NCBI RefSeq assembly: GCF_003095655.1
Contig: NZ_CP029151.1
Coordinates: 2,975,001-3,039,000 of the forward strand
Length of the DNA stretch: 64,000 nucleotides
Reading direction: 5' to 3'
From: Dokdonia sp. Dokd-P16
GTDB lineage: Bacteria; Bacteroidota; Bacteroidia; Flavobacteriales; Flavobacteriaceae
Below the pieces are notes generated by a model. The model did not search any database, had not been told where the DNA came from, and saw nothing but the letters and a program-made list of their open reading frames with translations. The translations under genes and the position numbers were made by a program. Below, in pieces: positions 44,754 to 54,236 of this stretch (its first letter is position 1; each line of letters begins with the position of its first letter).

Positions 44754-45773
44754 ATGCGTTTAAATAATCAAACTTATATAATTGCTGAACTTTCTGCTAA
44801 TCATGGCGGTCAATTAGATATTGCCTTAGACACAGTAAGAGCAGCAAAAAGGGCAGGAGCTGATGCCATTAAGCTACAAACTTATACCGCCGATACCATT
44901 ACTTTAGATTGTGATAAACCAGATTTTAAAATTAATCAAGGTACACATTGGGATGGACAGTACCTCCATGATCTTTATAAGGATGCCGCACTACCTTGGG
45001 AATGGCATAAACCTATTATGGATTTAGCTAATGAATTAGGAATTGATTGTTTTTCATCTCCTTTTGATCATTCTGCCGTAGACTTTCTAGAAGGCTTAAA
45101 TGTTCCAGCCTATAAAATTGCCTCTTTCGAAATAACAGATATACCTTTGATTGAATATGCTGCATCAAAAGGTAAGCCTATGATTATTTCAACTGGAATT
45201 GCTGGAATTGAAGATATAGAATTAGCAATCGCAGCATGTAAAAGATTTGATAATCACGATATAACTATTTTAAAATGTACTAGTGCTTATCCTGCTGCTC
45301 CTGAAGATGCAAATTTGTTGACCATTAATGATATTAAAGAACGATTTAATGTTAAAAGTGGATTGTCGGATCATACAATGGGAATAGTAACTCCAGTAGT
45401 TTCTGTAGCAATGGGTGCAACAGTAATTGAAAAGCACTTCATTTTGGATAAAAAAATAGGTGGAGCAGATGCGCATTTTTCATTAGATGAAAAGGAGTTT
45501 ACAGATATGGTAAATGCTGTAAGAGAAGCAGAATCAGTTATAGGGAAGGTTGATTATGAAATGACGAAAAAAAAACTTAAAAGTCGTGAGTTTTCTAGAT
45601 CTCTATACGTAGTAGAAGACATTAAAAAAGGTGAAAGATTTACGGCTAAAAATGTTAGGTCTATCCGTCCTGGATTTGGTTTACATCCTAAGCATTATAA
45701 CGAAGTTTTAGAGTCTAATGCTTCAAGAGATTTAGAACGAGGTACGCCGTTAAGTCTTAGTTTTATAGATTAA
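44754..45773 (+). CDS. pseI: Pseudaminic acid synthase
   Basis: 339 aa NeuB-type enzyme condensing 2,4-diacetamido-altrose with PEP. TIM-barrel start YIIAELSANHGG (8-19), with AGADAIKLQTY (34-44), and the end carries a SAF antifreeze-like domain (about 285-339: SLYVVEDIKKGERFTAKNVRSIRPGFGLHP). Four bases after the GNAT gene. Together with pseB, pseC and pseF it fixes the pathway as pseudaminic rather than legionaminic or sialic acid. Confidence 0.92.
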   Translation: MRLNNQTYIIAELSANHGGQLDIALDTVRAAKRAGADAIKLQTYTADTITLDCDKPDFKINQGTHWDGQYLHDLYKDAALPWEWHKPIMDLANELGIDCFSSPFDHSAVDFLEGLNVPAYKIASFEITDIPLIEYAASKGKPMIISTGIAGIEDIELAIAACKRFDNHDITILKCTSAYPAAPEDANLLTINDIKERFNVKSGLSDHTMGIVTPVVSVAMGATVIEKHFILDKKIGGADAHFSLDEKEFTDMVNAVREAESVIGKVDYEMTKKKLKSREFSRSLYVVEDIKKGERFTAKNVRSIRPGFGLHPKHYNEVLESNASRDLERGTPLSLSFID

Positions 45774-45806
45774 TACATATTGAGACTAAGTAAAATATAA
45801 GTAACT

Positions 45807-47006
45807 ATGAAGTTTTCTTTAAATTTATTGGGAACCTTTTTAGACAAAGGGATACCGTTGATTATAGGTATACTTCTTTCTAAATATATGACCAGTGAGT
45901 CATTTGGAACATGGTCGCTATTTTATCAATTTTTATTGATTGTAAATTTAATTGCGACATCTCCAGTTTTAGGTTTTTTTAGCCGTTACTTTTTTCAGTC
46001 ATCGTATGATGATAAATCCGTAATGGTTATTTATAACTATGCTTTTGTATTTCTGATATTTGTTTTCTCTTTTATTATTTTTTACGGATTCTTTCAACCA
46101 TTTACACGAGTTAGTCTACTAGAGATTTTATCTTTATTAGGCTTTACATCCTACATTTATTATACTCTTTACTTAAGATTTATAAAAGAGGATTTAAAAT
46201 ATGTTTTGAGTGCATTACTACGTATTACAGTTTTGATAGTCACTATAGCCATTGGATATTATTTTAGTGGAATAATAACATATGAACTTCTTATTACTGC
46301 TTTTTGTTTAAGTCATGTTTTAAGCTTAATTCAAGCGTTAAGAAAATATAAGCTTAAGAAAAAGTATGCGCAACTCGAATTAAGAGAATTCTTAAGCCTA
46401 TCTATTTATGGAATAAGCTCTTCTACGGTTAATGGATCAGATAAGTTCATAATATTGGCATTAGGTAATTCTAAAGCTTTTTTAGGTGTCTATTCTTACT
46501 TTTTCACTTTAGCGTCTGCACCTAATTTATTAGTTGAGGCATTTAAGAAAATATATACACCAATACAGTTTAGAGAATATGCAGAAGAAGGTAAGTTGAC
46601 TTCTAAAACAAAAAAGGGAATTATAACCTTTCTTTTAGTTTTTAGCTTTATACAACTCGCAGGACCCTTAATTTTATACAGATTCTTACTTTTCCTCAAA
46701 ATGGTAAACGTCGAGTATATTGCTGTTGAGAATGTTGAGTATTTACTCTTATTATTTTCTTTTGGTTTATATGGATTTAGTATTTATCACTTTATAAACC
46801 CATATCTTATTTATTTTAAGAAAACTCTATTTATGACCTTCTCTCTAGCAGCTGCTTTCGTAATCTATTTATTATTTTTGCATTTTGGGTATGGCTCAAA
46901 TGATCTGTTTTATTTAGCAATTTGTAAATCAGTGATGCTGGTTAGTGCCACTATATTGACATTCCTTTGTTCTAAATTATTTATAAAAAAAAGTCTCTCA
47001 AACTAA
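45807..47006 (+). CDS. Polysaccharide flippase (Wzx/oligosaccharide exporter family)
   Basis: 399 aa, about 12 membrane segments, no soluble domain. The start LNLLGTFLDKGIPLIIGILLSKYMTSESFGTWSLFYQF is like other O-antigen flippases. It would turn the lipid-linked repeat unit across the inner membrane. Very AT-rich codon use. Its stop overlaps the start of the next gene by one base. Confidence 0.82.
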   Translation: MKFSLNLLGTFLDKGIPLIIGILLSKYMTSESFGTWSLFYQFLLIVNLIATSPVLGFFSRYFFQSSYDDKSVMVIYNYAFVFLIFVFSFIIFYGFFQPFTRVSLLEILSLLGFTSYIYYTLYLRFIKEDLKYVLSALLRITVLIVTIAIGYYFSGIITYELLITAFCLSHVLSLIQALRKYKLKKKYAQLELREFLSLSIYGISSSTVNGSDKFIILALGNSKAFLGVYSYFFTLASAPNLLVEAFKKIYTPIQFREYAEEGKLTSKTKKGIITFLLVFSFIQLAGPLILYRFLLFLKMVNVEYIAVENVEYLLLLFSFGLYGFSIYHFINPYLIYFKKTLFMTFSLAAAFVIYLLFLHFGYGSNDLFYLAICKSVMLVSATILTFLCSKLFIKKSLSN

Positions 47007-48166
47007 TGAAAAGTTCAAATTTAGTCTACGCCTACGAGTACAGCCAGACTAGGTGGGATCATTTTAAAAAAATGGGAGGCTCACATAATTCTTTTGTTTT
47101 AATAATCATTATTATTCTTGGTATATTATTCTCACCTTTTTATTGGCTCATTCATTATGTATTAACATTATATGTTGCTAAGGTTAAGATTGCAGATACT
47201 GTATCATTCTGTTTTACTGCAAATCATATAACAGTAATGGATAAAATTAAAGAGAATTCATTTCAAAATATAAATATTGGAACAGGTGAATCTAATTTCT
47301 CTAATAAATTATTAGTCTTATTCATTTTTAGTAGTTATAACTTTTTTTCTAATTGCTTTACAATTTTAAGAAATAGACATATGAATTTTAATGCTACTAA
47401 AGTATTTAAAACCATAGCTCTTTCAAATTTATTTCAAATGATATTTGAAAAACATGCTATTAAAAATGTAGTGCAATTTAATGACCACGGACCATTACAT
47501 TTTGATTTATATAGACAAGCAAAGTTAAGTAACGCTAAAACTTTTTATATTCAGCATGCACCAATTACCAAGGAGTTCCCGCCTCTTTATCATGATGTAA
47601 ATATTTTATTTAGTCAGGATAGTTTAGATAAGTATAGAAAAGAAAATGATAGGATAGAGGTTATTTTAAATAGAGATCTCCGATTTCCTAAGCAACTTAA
47701 TATATTATCGAAAAACCCTTTAAAAGTTGTATTGTGTCCTAACATTTTAGATAGTAAGGCAGAGATTATTATCACTTACAATAATTTAATTAATGAAGGT
47801 TTTGAAGTCCTTCTTAGAAATCATCCTGCCGATCGAAGACAATTCCCTAAGGAATTTTTATTAAGCTCTAATGAGAGTATTTGGGATGATTTTGCCGATG
47901 CCAAATATGTTGTGACAAATGAATCTGCTGTTACTTTAGAAGGTTTATATAGCAATTGTATTTGTTATAAAACGTGTTGTTGGTCTGATTCTATAGATGG
48001 TTATGGATTTATGGAAAAGGGATTGATTTTACGTGAAATTAAAACTCAAGGAGCTCTCATAGATTCGATTAAAAAGAATTTAATTTTGACTGATTCATCT
48101 AAATTATCTTATTTCATAGGAGATCAGAAGAAAAAATTCTATTTAAAAAACTTTTTGATTAACTAA
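47006..48166 (+). CDS. Unrecognised protein, candidate GT-B glycosyltransferase
   Basis: 386 aa. One hydrophobic segment near the N-terminus (about 29-57), then a soluble alpha/beta part. Visible blocks: FNDHGPLHFDLYRQAKL, TFYIQHAPITKEFPPL, VVLCPNILDSKAEI, LRNHPADRRQFP and VTNESAVTLEGLYSNCI. The last two resemble the nucleotide-sugar and acceptor blocks of GT-B capsule enzymes such as polysialyltransferase-type proteins (with an HP motif). I do not recognise a named family. Its place between wzx and wzy, straight after the pse genes, makes it the best candidate for the pseudaminic acid transferase; this is inference. Confidence 0.55.
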   Translation: MKSSNLVYAYEYSQTRWDHFKKMGGSHNSFVLIIIIILGILFSPFYWLIHYVLTLYVAKVKIADTVSFCFTANHITVMDKIKENSFQNINIGTGESNFSNKLLVLFIFSSYNFFSNCFTILRNRHMNFNATKVFKTIALSNLFQMIFEKHAIKNVVQFNDHGPLHFDLYRQAKLSNAKTFYIQHAPITKEFPPLYHDVNILFSQDSLDKYRKENDRIEVILNRDLRFPKQLNILSKNPLKVVLCPNILDSKAEIIITYNNLINEGFEVLLRNHPADRRQFPKEFLLSSNESIWDDFADAKYVVTNESAVTLEGLYSNCICYKTCCWSDSIDGYGFMEKGLILREIKTQGALIDSIKKNLILTDSSKLSYFIGDQKKKFYLKNFLIN

Positions 48167-48168
48167 AT

Positions 48169-49482
48169 ATGAAGAATTTATTGATACATAAAAACAAGAA
48201 TTTATTTTTTTCCTTAGGTATCTATTTATTTATTTTTTTTGTTGTACCGTTTTTATACCACCTTGCTAATCCACAAGCCTTTATTGTACAATTTCAAGGA
48301 ACAAGAGATTTTTCTTCATTGATCTACCTCTTTATCTTATTTGTGATAATATTGATCTCATATAATTTAACCTCTTTTAAATTACCTCGCATAACATTGC
48401 CGACTATAATGTTTAATTCAAAACTTGTTGCAGCATTACTACTGGTTTTTTTAGTCATTTCTATTTATTTCTATATTAATTTTAGTTTTAAATTTAGACA
48501 TACTGGTGAAGGGTTAACAGCAGCGGGAAATGACATTATTGTTTTGAGTTTGCTGAAAATATTCTTTAAAGCGTATCTCTTCATTTCTTTGATATACTAT
48601 ATTAAATCAAAAATTATTTTAGGTAAATGGTATGTCTATATTGTTATTGCTGCTTCCTTTTGGCTTTCTAAGTCTGCTTCTTCCGATATCCCTATTATTT
48701 TAGTATCTCTGCTTTTTGGAGTTAAAAAACCTAACTTACTCATCCAGAATACATCAAAGTTAAATTTTAAGCTAAAAATTTTTAACAATTTATTTTTTAG
48801 ATTAATTTTAATTTTACTTTTAGGTTTTGGAATTATATTTATGGGATTTGCGAATAAAATAGGTTTTGAAAAAGCACAAGAAATTTTTTTTTCAGAAGCC
48901 GGTTTACCTAAAGTATTCAATTCTACGACTCTTAGACTATCTACACATTATGCTTCTAATTTTGGTGCATATAAAGCATATGAGGAAGGTAGTTATACGA
49001 TTACTGATGCTCTCTCAGGAACATGGAATAACATGTACAGTAGAGCTGCATATTTGTTTAGTGGACAAGCGGTAGAAAGAGATCGTGTTTGGAGTATCAA
49101 TAGAGCTAACTATTTAAATTTGTTCAACGATAATTACGGAGAAAAAACAGGCGCATCACCAGGACTTTTTGCTTCTATCTATTATACAAATAATCTAACA
49201 ATAGGATTAATATTGATAAGCTTGTATATTGTAGGTGTTATTAAAGTTCTCAAGGTCTCTCTACAATTAAATACGTTGAAATTTAATTTAGCGGGTTATA
49301 TTATCTGTGCATTATATTTAATGCCGTTATTCGAAAGTCCTTTTGATAACATTAATATTTTCAATACTTCTTTTGTTTATTTGTATTTTACAATCATACC
49401 TTTATTAAAAATTAATAATGATAAATCACTTAAAATTACTTCTGTCAGAAATAGGGCACAAGGGAAACTTCATAAAATCTGA
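48169..49482 (+). CDS. O-antigen/capsule polymerase (Wzy-like)
   Basis: 437 aa, about 10-12 membrane segments and one long periplasmic loop (about 230-335), as expected for Wzy, which links repeat units in the periplasm. Very low sequence conservation is normal for Wzy, so the call rests on topology and position between wzx and the transferase genes. The last 65 bases overlap the start of the next gene. Confidence 0.7.
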   Translation: MKNLLIHKNKNLFFSLGIYLFIFFVVPFLYHLANPQAFIVQFQGTRDFSSLIYLFILFVIILISYNLTSFKLPRITLPTIMFNSKLVAALLLVFLVISIYFYINFSFKFRHTGEGLTAAGNDIIVLSLLKIFFKAYLFISLIYYIKSKIILGKWYVYIVIAASFWLSKSASSDIPIILVSLLFGVKKPNLLIQNTSKLNFKLKIFNNLFFRLILILLLGFGIIFMGFANKIGFEKAQEIFFSEAGLPKVFNSTTLRLSTHYASNFGAYKAYEEGSYTITDALSGTWNNMYSRAAYLFSGQAVERDRVWSINRANYLNLFNDNYGEKTGASPGLFASIYYTNNLTIGLILISLYIVGVIKVLKVSLQLNTLKFNLAGYIICALYLMPLFESPFDNINIFNTSFVYLYFTIIPLLKINNDKSLKITSVRNRAQGKLHKI

Positions 49483-50152
49483 TTCAATAATCAAGTCTTT
49501 AAATACTAAGGGGTATCATTATATTCCCGATTTTATTATTGGTGAAGAATTAAAGCGTATAAAGAATGCTGTGGTAGAGCTTTATTCTAATGAGGATCTT
49601 GTAAAGATAGAATCGAACGGTTTTGATAAGAGGATTTATGGTGCAGATGAACGAGCAAAATTTTCTGTGCCATTACTCAATAACAAATCAAATCCTCTAT
49701 ATTCAAAATTTTCATTTACATCAAATCCTTTTCATTTCTTATTGTTGGGATGGATTACAAGTGGTAAAGGAAATTTAGGATCTGGCGGAGGATGGCATAG
49801 GGATAGTCCATTTGCTCATCAATTTAAAACGATTTTATATCTTACCGATGTTACCGAAGAGAATGGTCCATTTCAATTCATTGAAGGTTCAAATCATTGG
49901 AGAAACAATACTTTAGTGGCTAAAGCCCTAGGTAAATCTATAAAGGATTACCGCTTTACTAATGAAGAGATTGACTCGTTGATTGCAAAAAATATACTTA
50001 AATCACCCCAAACTTTTACATCTAAAGCAGGTGGGTTAATCATAGCAGATACTAGAGGGTTGCATAGAGGGAAACCCATTGAAACAGGAGAACGTCTAGC
50101 AGTAACCAGGTATCATTTTCATAAAGACGTACGAAGTAAATTTTATAAATAA
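49418..50152 (+). CDS. Phytanoyl-CoA dioxygenase (PhyH) family protein
   Basis: 244 aa double-stranded beta-helix Fe(II)/2-oxoglutarate oxygenase. Iron ligands His127 and Asp129 (WHRDSPFAH) and His216 (GLHRGKP), with Arg226 for 2-oxoglutarate. Normal family length. The start is inside the end of the polymerase gene (65-base overlap), with no later ATG nearby that would keep the N-terminal block. It probably hydroxylates a sugar, lipid or amino-acid substituent in the glycan pathway; the substrate is unknown. Confidence 0.8.
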   Translation: MINHLKLLLSEIGHKGNFIKSDSIIKSLNTKGYHYIPDFIIGEELKRIKNAVVELYSNEDLVKIESNGFDKRIYGADERAKFSVPLLNNKSNPLYSKFSFTSNPFHFLLLGWITSGKGNLGSGGGWHRDSPFAHQFKTILYLTDVTEENGPFQFIEGSNHWRNNTLVAKALGKSIKDYRFTNEEIDSLIAKNILKSPQTFTSKAGGLIIADTRGLHRGKPIETGERLAVTRYHFHKDVRSKFYK

Positions 50153-50156
50153 TAGA

Positions 50157-50915
50157 ATGAGTAGACCTAAAGTTTCTATAATTACTCCAGTTTATAATGC
50201 AGCTCGCTTCATCGAGGAAACTTATAATTCTGTTAATAAACAAATTTTTCAGGATTGGGAATGGGTTCTTGTTGATGATCAATCAACTGATAATTCTTTT
50301 CAGTTATTACAAGATTTAAGTGTAAAAGATCGTAGATTAAAAGTTCATCAACTCCCTGAAAATTCTGGTTCAGGACCGGCAAGGAATTTAGCCATTGATT
50401 TAGCACAGGGAACTTATCTAGCATTTCTTGATAGTGATGATATTTGGACTAAAAATAAATTATCAAGACATGTATCTTTCATGGAAAAACATCAAGCTGC
50501 ATTTTCACATACATCTTACGGTTTTATGAATGAAGCTGGTGAAGTAATAAATCAAACTTTTCATGTAAGTAATAAACCCGTTACCTATGATGATTTACTT
50601 AAAAGAACTGAAATAAGTTGCTTAACAGCGATGTATAACCAAGATTTAATTGGTAAGTATTTTATGCCAGATTTGAGAAGGAAGCAAGATTATGCTTTGT
50701 GGCTCAGTATTCTAAAAGATGGACACAATTCAATTCCCTTAGATGAAGAATTAGCTTTTTATAGACAAGTAAAGGGCTCCGCCACAAATAATAAGTTTAA
50801 ATTAATAATAAAGCACCTTAAGTTCCTCAGAGAAGTAGAGGGACTAAGCCTCCTGCAATCTTTATATTATAGTTTTCATTGGGGAATTAATGGATTAAAG
50901 AAGTATTACTTATAG
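50157..50915 (+). CDS. Family 2 glycosyltransferase
   Basis: 252 aa, GT-A fold. KVSIITPVYNAARFIEETYNSV (5-26), VLVDDQSTDNS and the D-x-D-like LDSDDIW (about 92-98) are GT2 hallmarks. Cytoplasmic, transfers a nucleotide-linked sugar to the growing lipid-linked repeat unit. The specificity cannot be told. Five bases after the PhyH stop, so same operon; last gene before the strand switch. Confidence 0.9.
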   Translation: MSRPKVSIITPVYNAARFIEETYNSVNKQIFQDWEWVLVDDQSTDNSFQLLQDLSVKDRRLKVHQLPENSGSGPARNLAIDLAQGTYLAFLDSDDIWTKNKLSRHVSFMEKHQAAFSHTSYGFMNEAGEVINQTFHVSNKPVTYDDLLKRTEISCLTAMYNQDLIGKYFMPDLRRKQDYALWLSILKDGHNSIPLDEELAFYRQVKGSATNNKFKLIIKHLKFLREVEGLSLLQSLYYSFHWGINGLKKYYL

Positions 50916-50944
50916 TAATTGTATGTAAAGATGAAGTTATGAAA

Positions 50945-51853
50945 TCAATTTATTTGTCTTTTTAACTTTTGTATTATCTCTTGATTAATCTCACGTTGCA
51001 CTACATTTATGTTTGAGTTTAAATGATGAGTTTTAGTAGTACCTATCATTGCAGCACTTACATATTGATTCTCTGTCACAAATTTTAGGGCTATTTCAGC
51101 TCCTTTCCAGTCTGGATAAGAGTTGATGTATCTATATTTATAACCTTTAAATAATTGCGGTCTATAATTCTTTAATACCCTTAGTAGGTACCAAACATCA
51201 CTCAATCCTCTTATTTTAAATATATCATTGCTGTACAATCCATGAGCCATTGGGCTTTTTATCAATACACCTATGTTTTTTTTGGCGGCTTTCTTAATTT
51301 GATTATCTGCTTCTTGTTCTAGTATATTATAAGTCAACATCACTGTGTCAAAAAAGTCAAGATTAAGTACATGATCTAGAACTTTACCATCGCAAGAGAC
51401 ACCTATATTTCTTATCTTTCCCTGTAATTTAAATATTTCAAGTGTTTCAAATACATCATCTGTTAAATGCTTTATTTGCGGGCTATGTAATTGAAACAAA
51501 TCAATGTATTCCAGATTAAGTTTCCTCAACGATGTTTCTAGGGACTCTGTAAGTTGTTTTCTAGAATAATCTTTTTTGTAAGTATTTCCTTTGACGTGTA
51601 CTGTTCCTCCCTTAGTAGCTATTACTAATTTATCTCTGGGAACGTCTTTAATAAGATTTCCTAATCTCACTTCTGCATTACCAAAAGAATAAGCACTACC
51701 AGTATCAAAAAAGTTTATACCCTTATTGTAAGCTTCATGTAAAACCTTACTTGCTTGGTCTTCATTAAATGCCTTCATACCTAAAATTCCTCCTATTCCT
51801 AATCCTAGTTTAGAAATCTTTAAATCTGTTGATCCTAGTTGTTTTAATTCCAT
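50945..51853 (-). CDS. Aldo/keto reductase
   Basis: 302 aa from the ATG at 51853; a TTG at 51874 is in frame but adds seven residues outside the family start (MELKQLGSTDLKISKLGLG). NADPH-dependent TIM barrel with catalytic tetrad Asp50, Tyr55, Lys81 (TKGG) and His123 (QLHSPQ). The only gene inside the locus on the opposite strand, tail-to-tail with the glycosyltransferase. It could reduce a keto-sugar or aldehyde; a general detoxifying role is just as likely. Confidence 0.87.
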   Translation of the reverse strand: MELKQLGSTDLKISKLGLGIGGILGMKAFNEDQASKVLHEAYNKGINFFDTGSAYSFGNAEVRLGNLIKDVPRDKLVIATKGGTVHVKGNTYKKDYSRKQLTESLETSLRKLNLEYIDLFQLHSPQIKHLTDDVFETLEIFKLQGKIRNIGVSCDGKVLDHVLNLDFFDTVMLTYNILEQEADNQIKKAAKKNIGVLIKSPMAHGLYSNDIFKIRGLSDVWYLLRVLKNYRPQLFKGYKYRYINSYPDWKGAEIALKFVTENQYVSAAMIGTTKTHHLNSNINVVQREINQEIIQKLKRQIN

Positions 51854-52131
51854 AGTAATTTTACTTCTTGACAAAAATCCGTAATATATATGAATAAACC
51901 ATTAAATTTAAGTGATTCCATTATTATTGATTTTATAACCTACATTAGTTTCTTACTCTCTATTTTTTTTTAACCTCAAATTATTATCTAGCATTTTTAG
52001 AAATACAAATAATTAAATATGTATTTATGCTTTATAGTCAAAGTATCCATATATTTTTGTCATTCTTTTTAATTCTTTAAATCTATTAGAGAATACCTAG
52101 ATTACAAGAGTTTAATAATTCGGTTTAAAAA
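51854..52131. promoter_or_regulatory. Divergent intergenic region inside the polysaccharide locus
   Basis: 278 very AT-rich bases between the reductase and the WecA-like gene, which should hold divergent promoters. No matching TTG/TAnnTTTG pair, hairpin or frame was found. Confidence 0.35.
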
Positions 52132-53094
52132 ATGACATATATTTTAATTTTTATAATTCTAGCAATACTTTCCTACGTCTATCTAAAATTAGCAGATAGA
52201 TTCAATATCATAGATAAACCTAATCACAGAAGTTCACATACTCAGATTACTATAAGAGGTGGTGGTATCATATTCTACATAGCATTGCTTATTTTTTTCA
52301 TTTCCAGTGGTTTTGTATACCCATATTTATTTATCGGCACAACTATTATTGCATTGGTAAGTTTCATAGACGATTTAAGGCCACAACCACCAGTATTACG
52401 TTTGCCAGTTCAATTTATTGCTATTGCTTTGGCTATTTATCAGGTAAGTTTAGACTTCCCTTTAATATCATTAATTCTATTATTGATAGTAGGTGTAGGG
52501 TTTGTAAATGCATTTAATTTTATGGATGGGATCAATGGGATAACCGGAATGTATTCCATAGTCATCGTAAGTTTTTTACTATTCTTTAATATTTATGAAG
52601 CTACTTTTGTAAATGTAGACTTACTGTATTATATACTTTTTTCTCTAGTTGTTTTTGGTTTTTATAATTTCAGAAAAAAGGCGCTGTTTTTTTCTGGAGA
52701 TGTAGGAAGTATTTCTATAGCGGTGGTTTTGTTTTTTCTAGTCTATCAATTTTACTTTACATTAAAAGCACCAGTAGCTATTTTGCTAGTTGCAGTTTAT
52801 GGAGTAGATACCGTACTAACAATCATACGCAGAATTAAGATGAAAGAAAAAATTTCAGAAGCGCATAGACATCATCTTTATCAATTATTTGTTGATTCAA
52901 AACGGTTTTCTCATATTACTACTTCATTAATATATAGTGTAATTCAATTATTATGCTGCATCATTGTGTATTACAGTTTTCAGTTGGGATTATGGGAGCA
53001 ATTATTAATTATTACACTAGTTTTACTTTCGATTACCTTTTGTTATGTGTTCTTAGTTCGTTACTTTCTTAAAATGCGTGTGAAAGCATTATAA
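52132..53094 (+). CDS. Polyprenyl-phosphate GlcNAc/HexNAc-1-phosphate transferase (WecA/WbpL-like)
   Basis: 320 aa, about 10 membrane segments. Starts the repeat unit by moving a sugar-1-phosphate onto undecaprenyl phosphate. Conserved loops: SFIDDLRPQ (Asp-Asp, about 79-87), NAFNFMDGINGITG (about 128-141) and HRHHLYQLF (about 243-251). The sister aminotransferase and dehydratase that follow suggest its substrate is a 4-amino-4,6-dideoxy-HexNAc, as in P. aeruginosa WbpL. Starts the second sub-operon of the locus. Confidence 0.88.
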   Translation: MTYILIFIILAILSYVYLKLADRFNIIDKPNHRSSHTQITIRGGGIIFYIALLIFFISSGFVYPYLFIGTTIIALVSFIDDLRPQPPVLRLPVQFIAIALAIYQVSLDFPLISLILLLIVGVGFVNAFNFMDGINGITGMYSIVIVSFLLFFNIYEATFVNVDLLYYILFSLVVFGFYNFRKKALFFSGDVGSISIAVVLFFLVYQFYFTLKAPVAILLVAVYGVDTVLTIIRRIKMKEKISEAHRHHLYQLFVDSKRFSHITTSLIYSVIQLLCCIIVYYSFQLGLWEQLLIITLVLLSITFCYVFLVRYFLKMRVKAL

Positions 53095-53097
53095 AAT

Positions 53098-54228
53098 ATG
53101 AAAAAACGTATTTATTTATCACCGCCAATTTATGGTGATCAGACCGTTTTATCTACACCATCAAGTATAAATGTTTATGATGATATCTATAAAGATATTG
53201 ATGGTTTTGAGAAAATAGTCAAAGATTATTTAAATACGGATAAGCAGGTTGTTGCTCTCAATTCTGGTACATCAGCAATTCATATGGCTTTAATTCTTGC
53301 AGGTGTTGAAGAAGATGATTTTGTACTGTGTCAATCTATGACTTTTGTTGCCTGTGCAAACCCTATTCTATATCAAAGAGCAAAACCAGTGTTTGTTGGT
53401 AGTGAAGAAAGTACCTGGAATATGTGTCCAGAAGCTTTAGAACTAGCTTACCTAGAATGCGTTAAAAAAGGAAAAATCCCCAAAGCTATAATTGTAACCA
53501 GCCTTTATGGTATGTCCAGTAATATGGATGCTATTGGAAGCTTTGCTAGAAAAAACAGTATAAAGTTAATTGAGGACAGTGCTGAAGCTTTAGGTGGAGC
53601 GTATAGAAATGAAAAACTGTCCACTATAGGAGATTACGGAATTTTGTCTTTTAATTTAAATAAAATAATCACAACAGCTGGTGGTGGGATTTTAGTTGTA
53701 AACTCAATAGAAGAGAAGCAAAAAGTACTTCATCTAGCAACTCAGGCCAAAACAAATTTACCATACTATCATCATGACACCTTAGGATACAACTATAGGT
53801 TAGGTCATATAAATGCAGCCCTAGGAGTACTACAATTTAAAGAATTAGAAAATAACCTTAAGAAAAGAAAGGCCAACCATAAATTCTATGAAGAGCTATT
53901 TAAACATATTAGTGGAATATATGTCCATAAAGAACCCGATGATCATTTTATTTCCAACCACTGGCTCAGTGCTATTCTAGTAGATCCTTTAAAAACTGGT
54001 GGAATTACTCGAGAAGATATCAGACTTTTCTTAGAAAAAGACAATATAGAGTCCAGACCATTATGGAAGCCTATGCACATGCAACCGCTTTATAAGAAAT
54101 TTTCATATTACGGAAACACCTTAGCTGAAAAGTTATTTAATCATGGTTTGTGTCTTCCTTCTGGTTCTAATCTTTCTGATAACGATAAAGGTAGAATAGA
54201 AAATGTTATCTTTAACCTTTTCAATTAA
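53098..54228 (+). CDS. DegT/DnrJ-type aminotransferase (PglE-like)
   Basis: 376 aa PLP enzyme. The start MKKRIYLSPPIYGDQ and the PLP Lys189 in SFNLNKIITTAGGG are like UDP-4-keto-6-deoxy-GlcNAc aminotransferases (PglE type). It would make UDP-4-amino-4,6-dideoxy-GlcNAc from the product of the next gene. No PglD-type acetyltransferase is beside it; the tandem GNAT upstream could serve. Three bases after the WecA-like stop. Confidence 0.85.
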   Translation: MKKRIYLSPPIYGDQTVLSTPSSINVYDDIYKDIDGFEKIVKDYLNTDKQVVALNSGTSAIHMALILAGVEEDDFVLCQSMTFVACANPILYQRAKPVFVGSEESTWNMCPEALELAYLECVKKGKIPKAIIVTSLYGMSSNMDAIGSFARKNSIKLIEDSAEALGGAYRNEKLSTIGDYGILSFNLNKIITTAGGGILVVNSIEEKQKVLHLATQAKTNLPYYHHDTLGYNYRLGHINAALGVLQFKELENNLKKRKANHKFYEELFKHISGIYVHKEPDDHFISNHWLSAILVDPLKTGGITREDIRLFLEKDNIESRPLWKPMHMQPLYKKFSYYGNTLAEKLFNHGLCLPSGSNLSDNDKGRIENVIFNLFN

Positions 54229-54236
54229 ATGTATAG

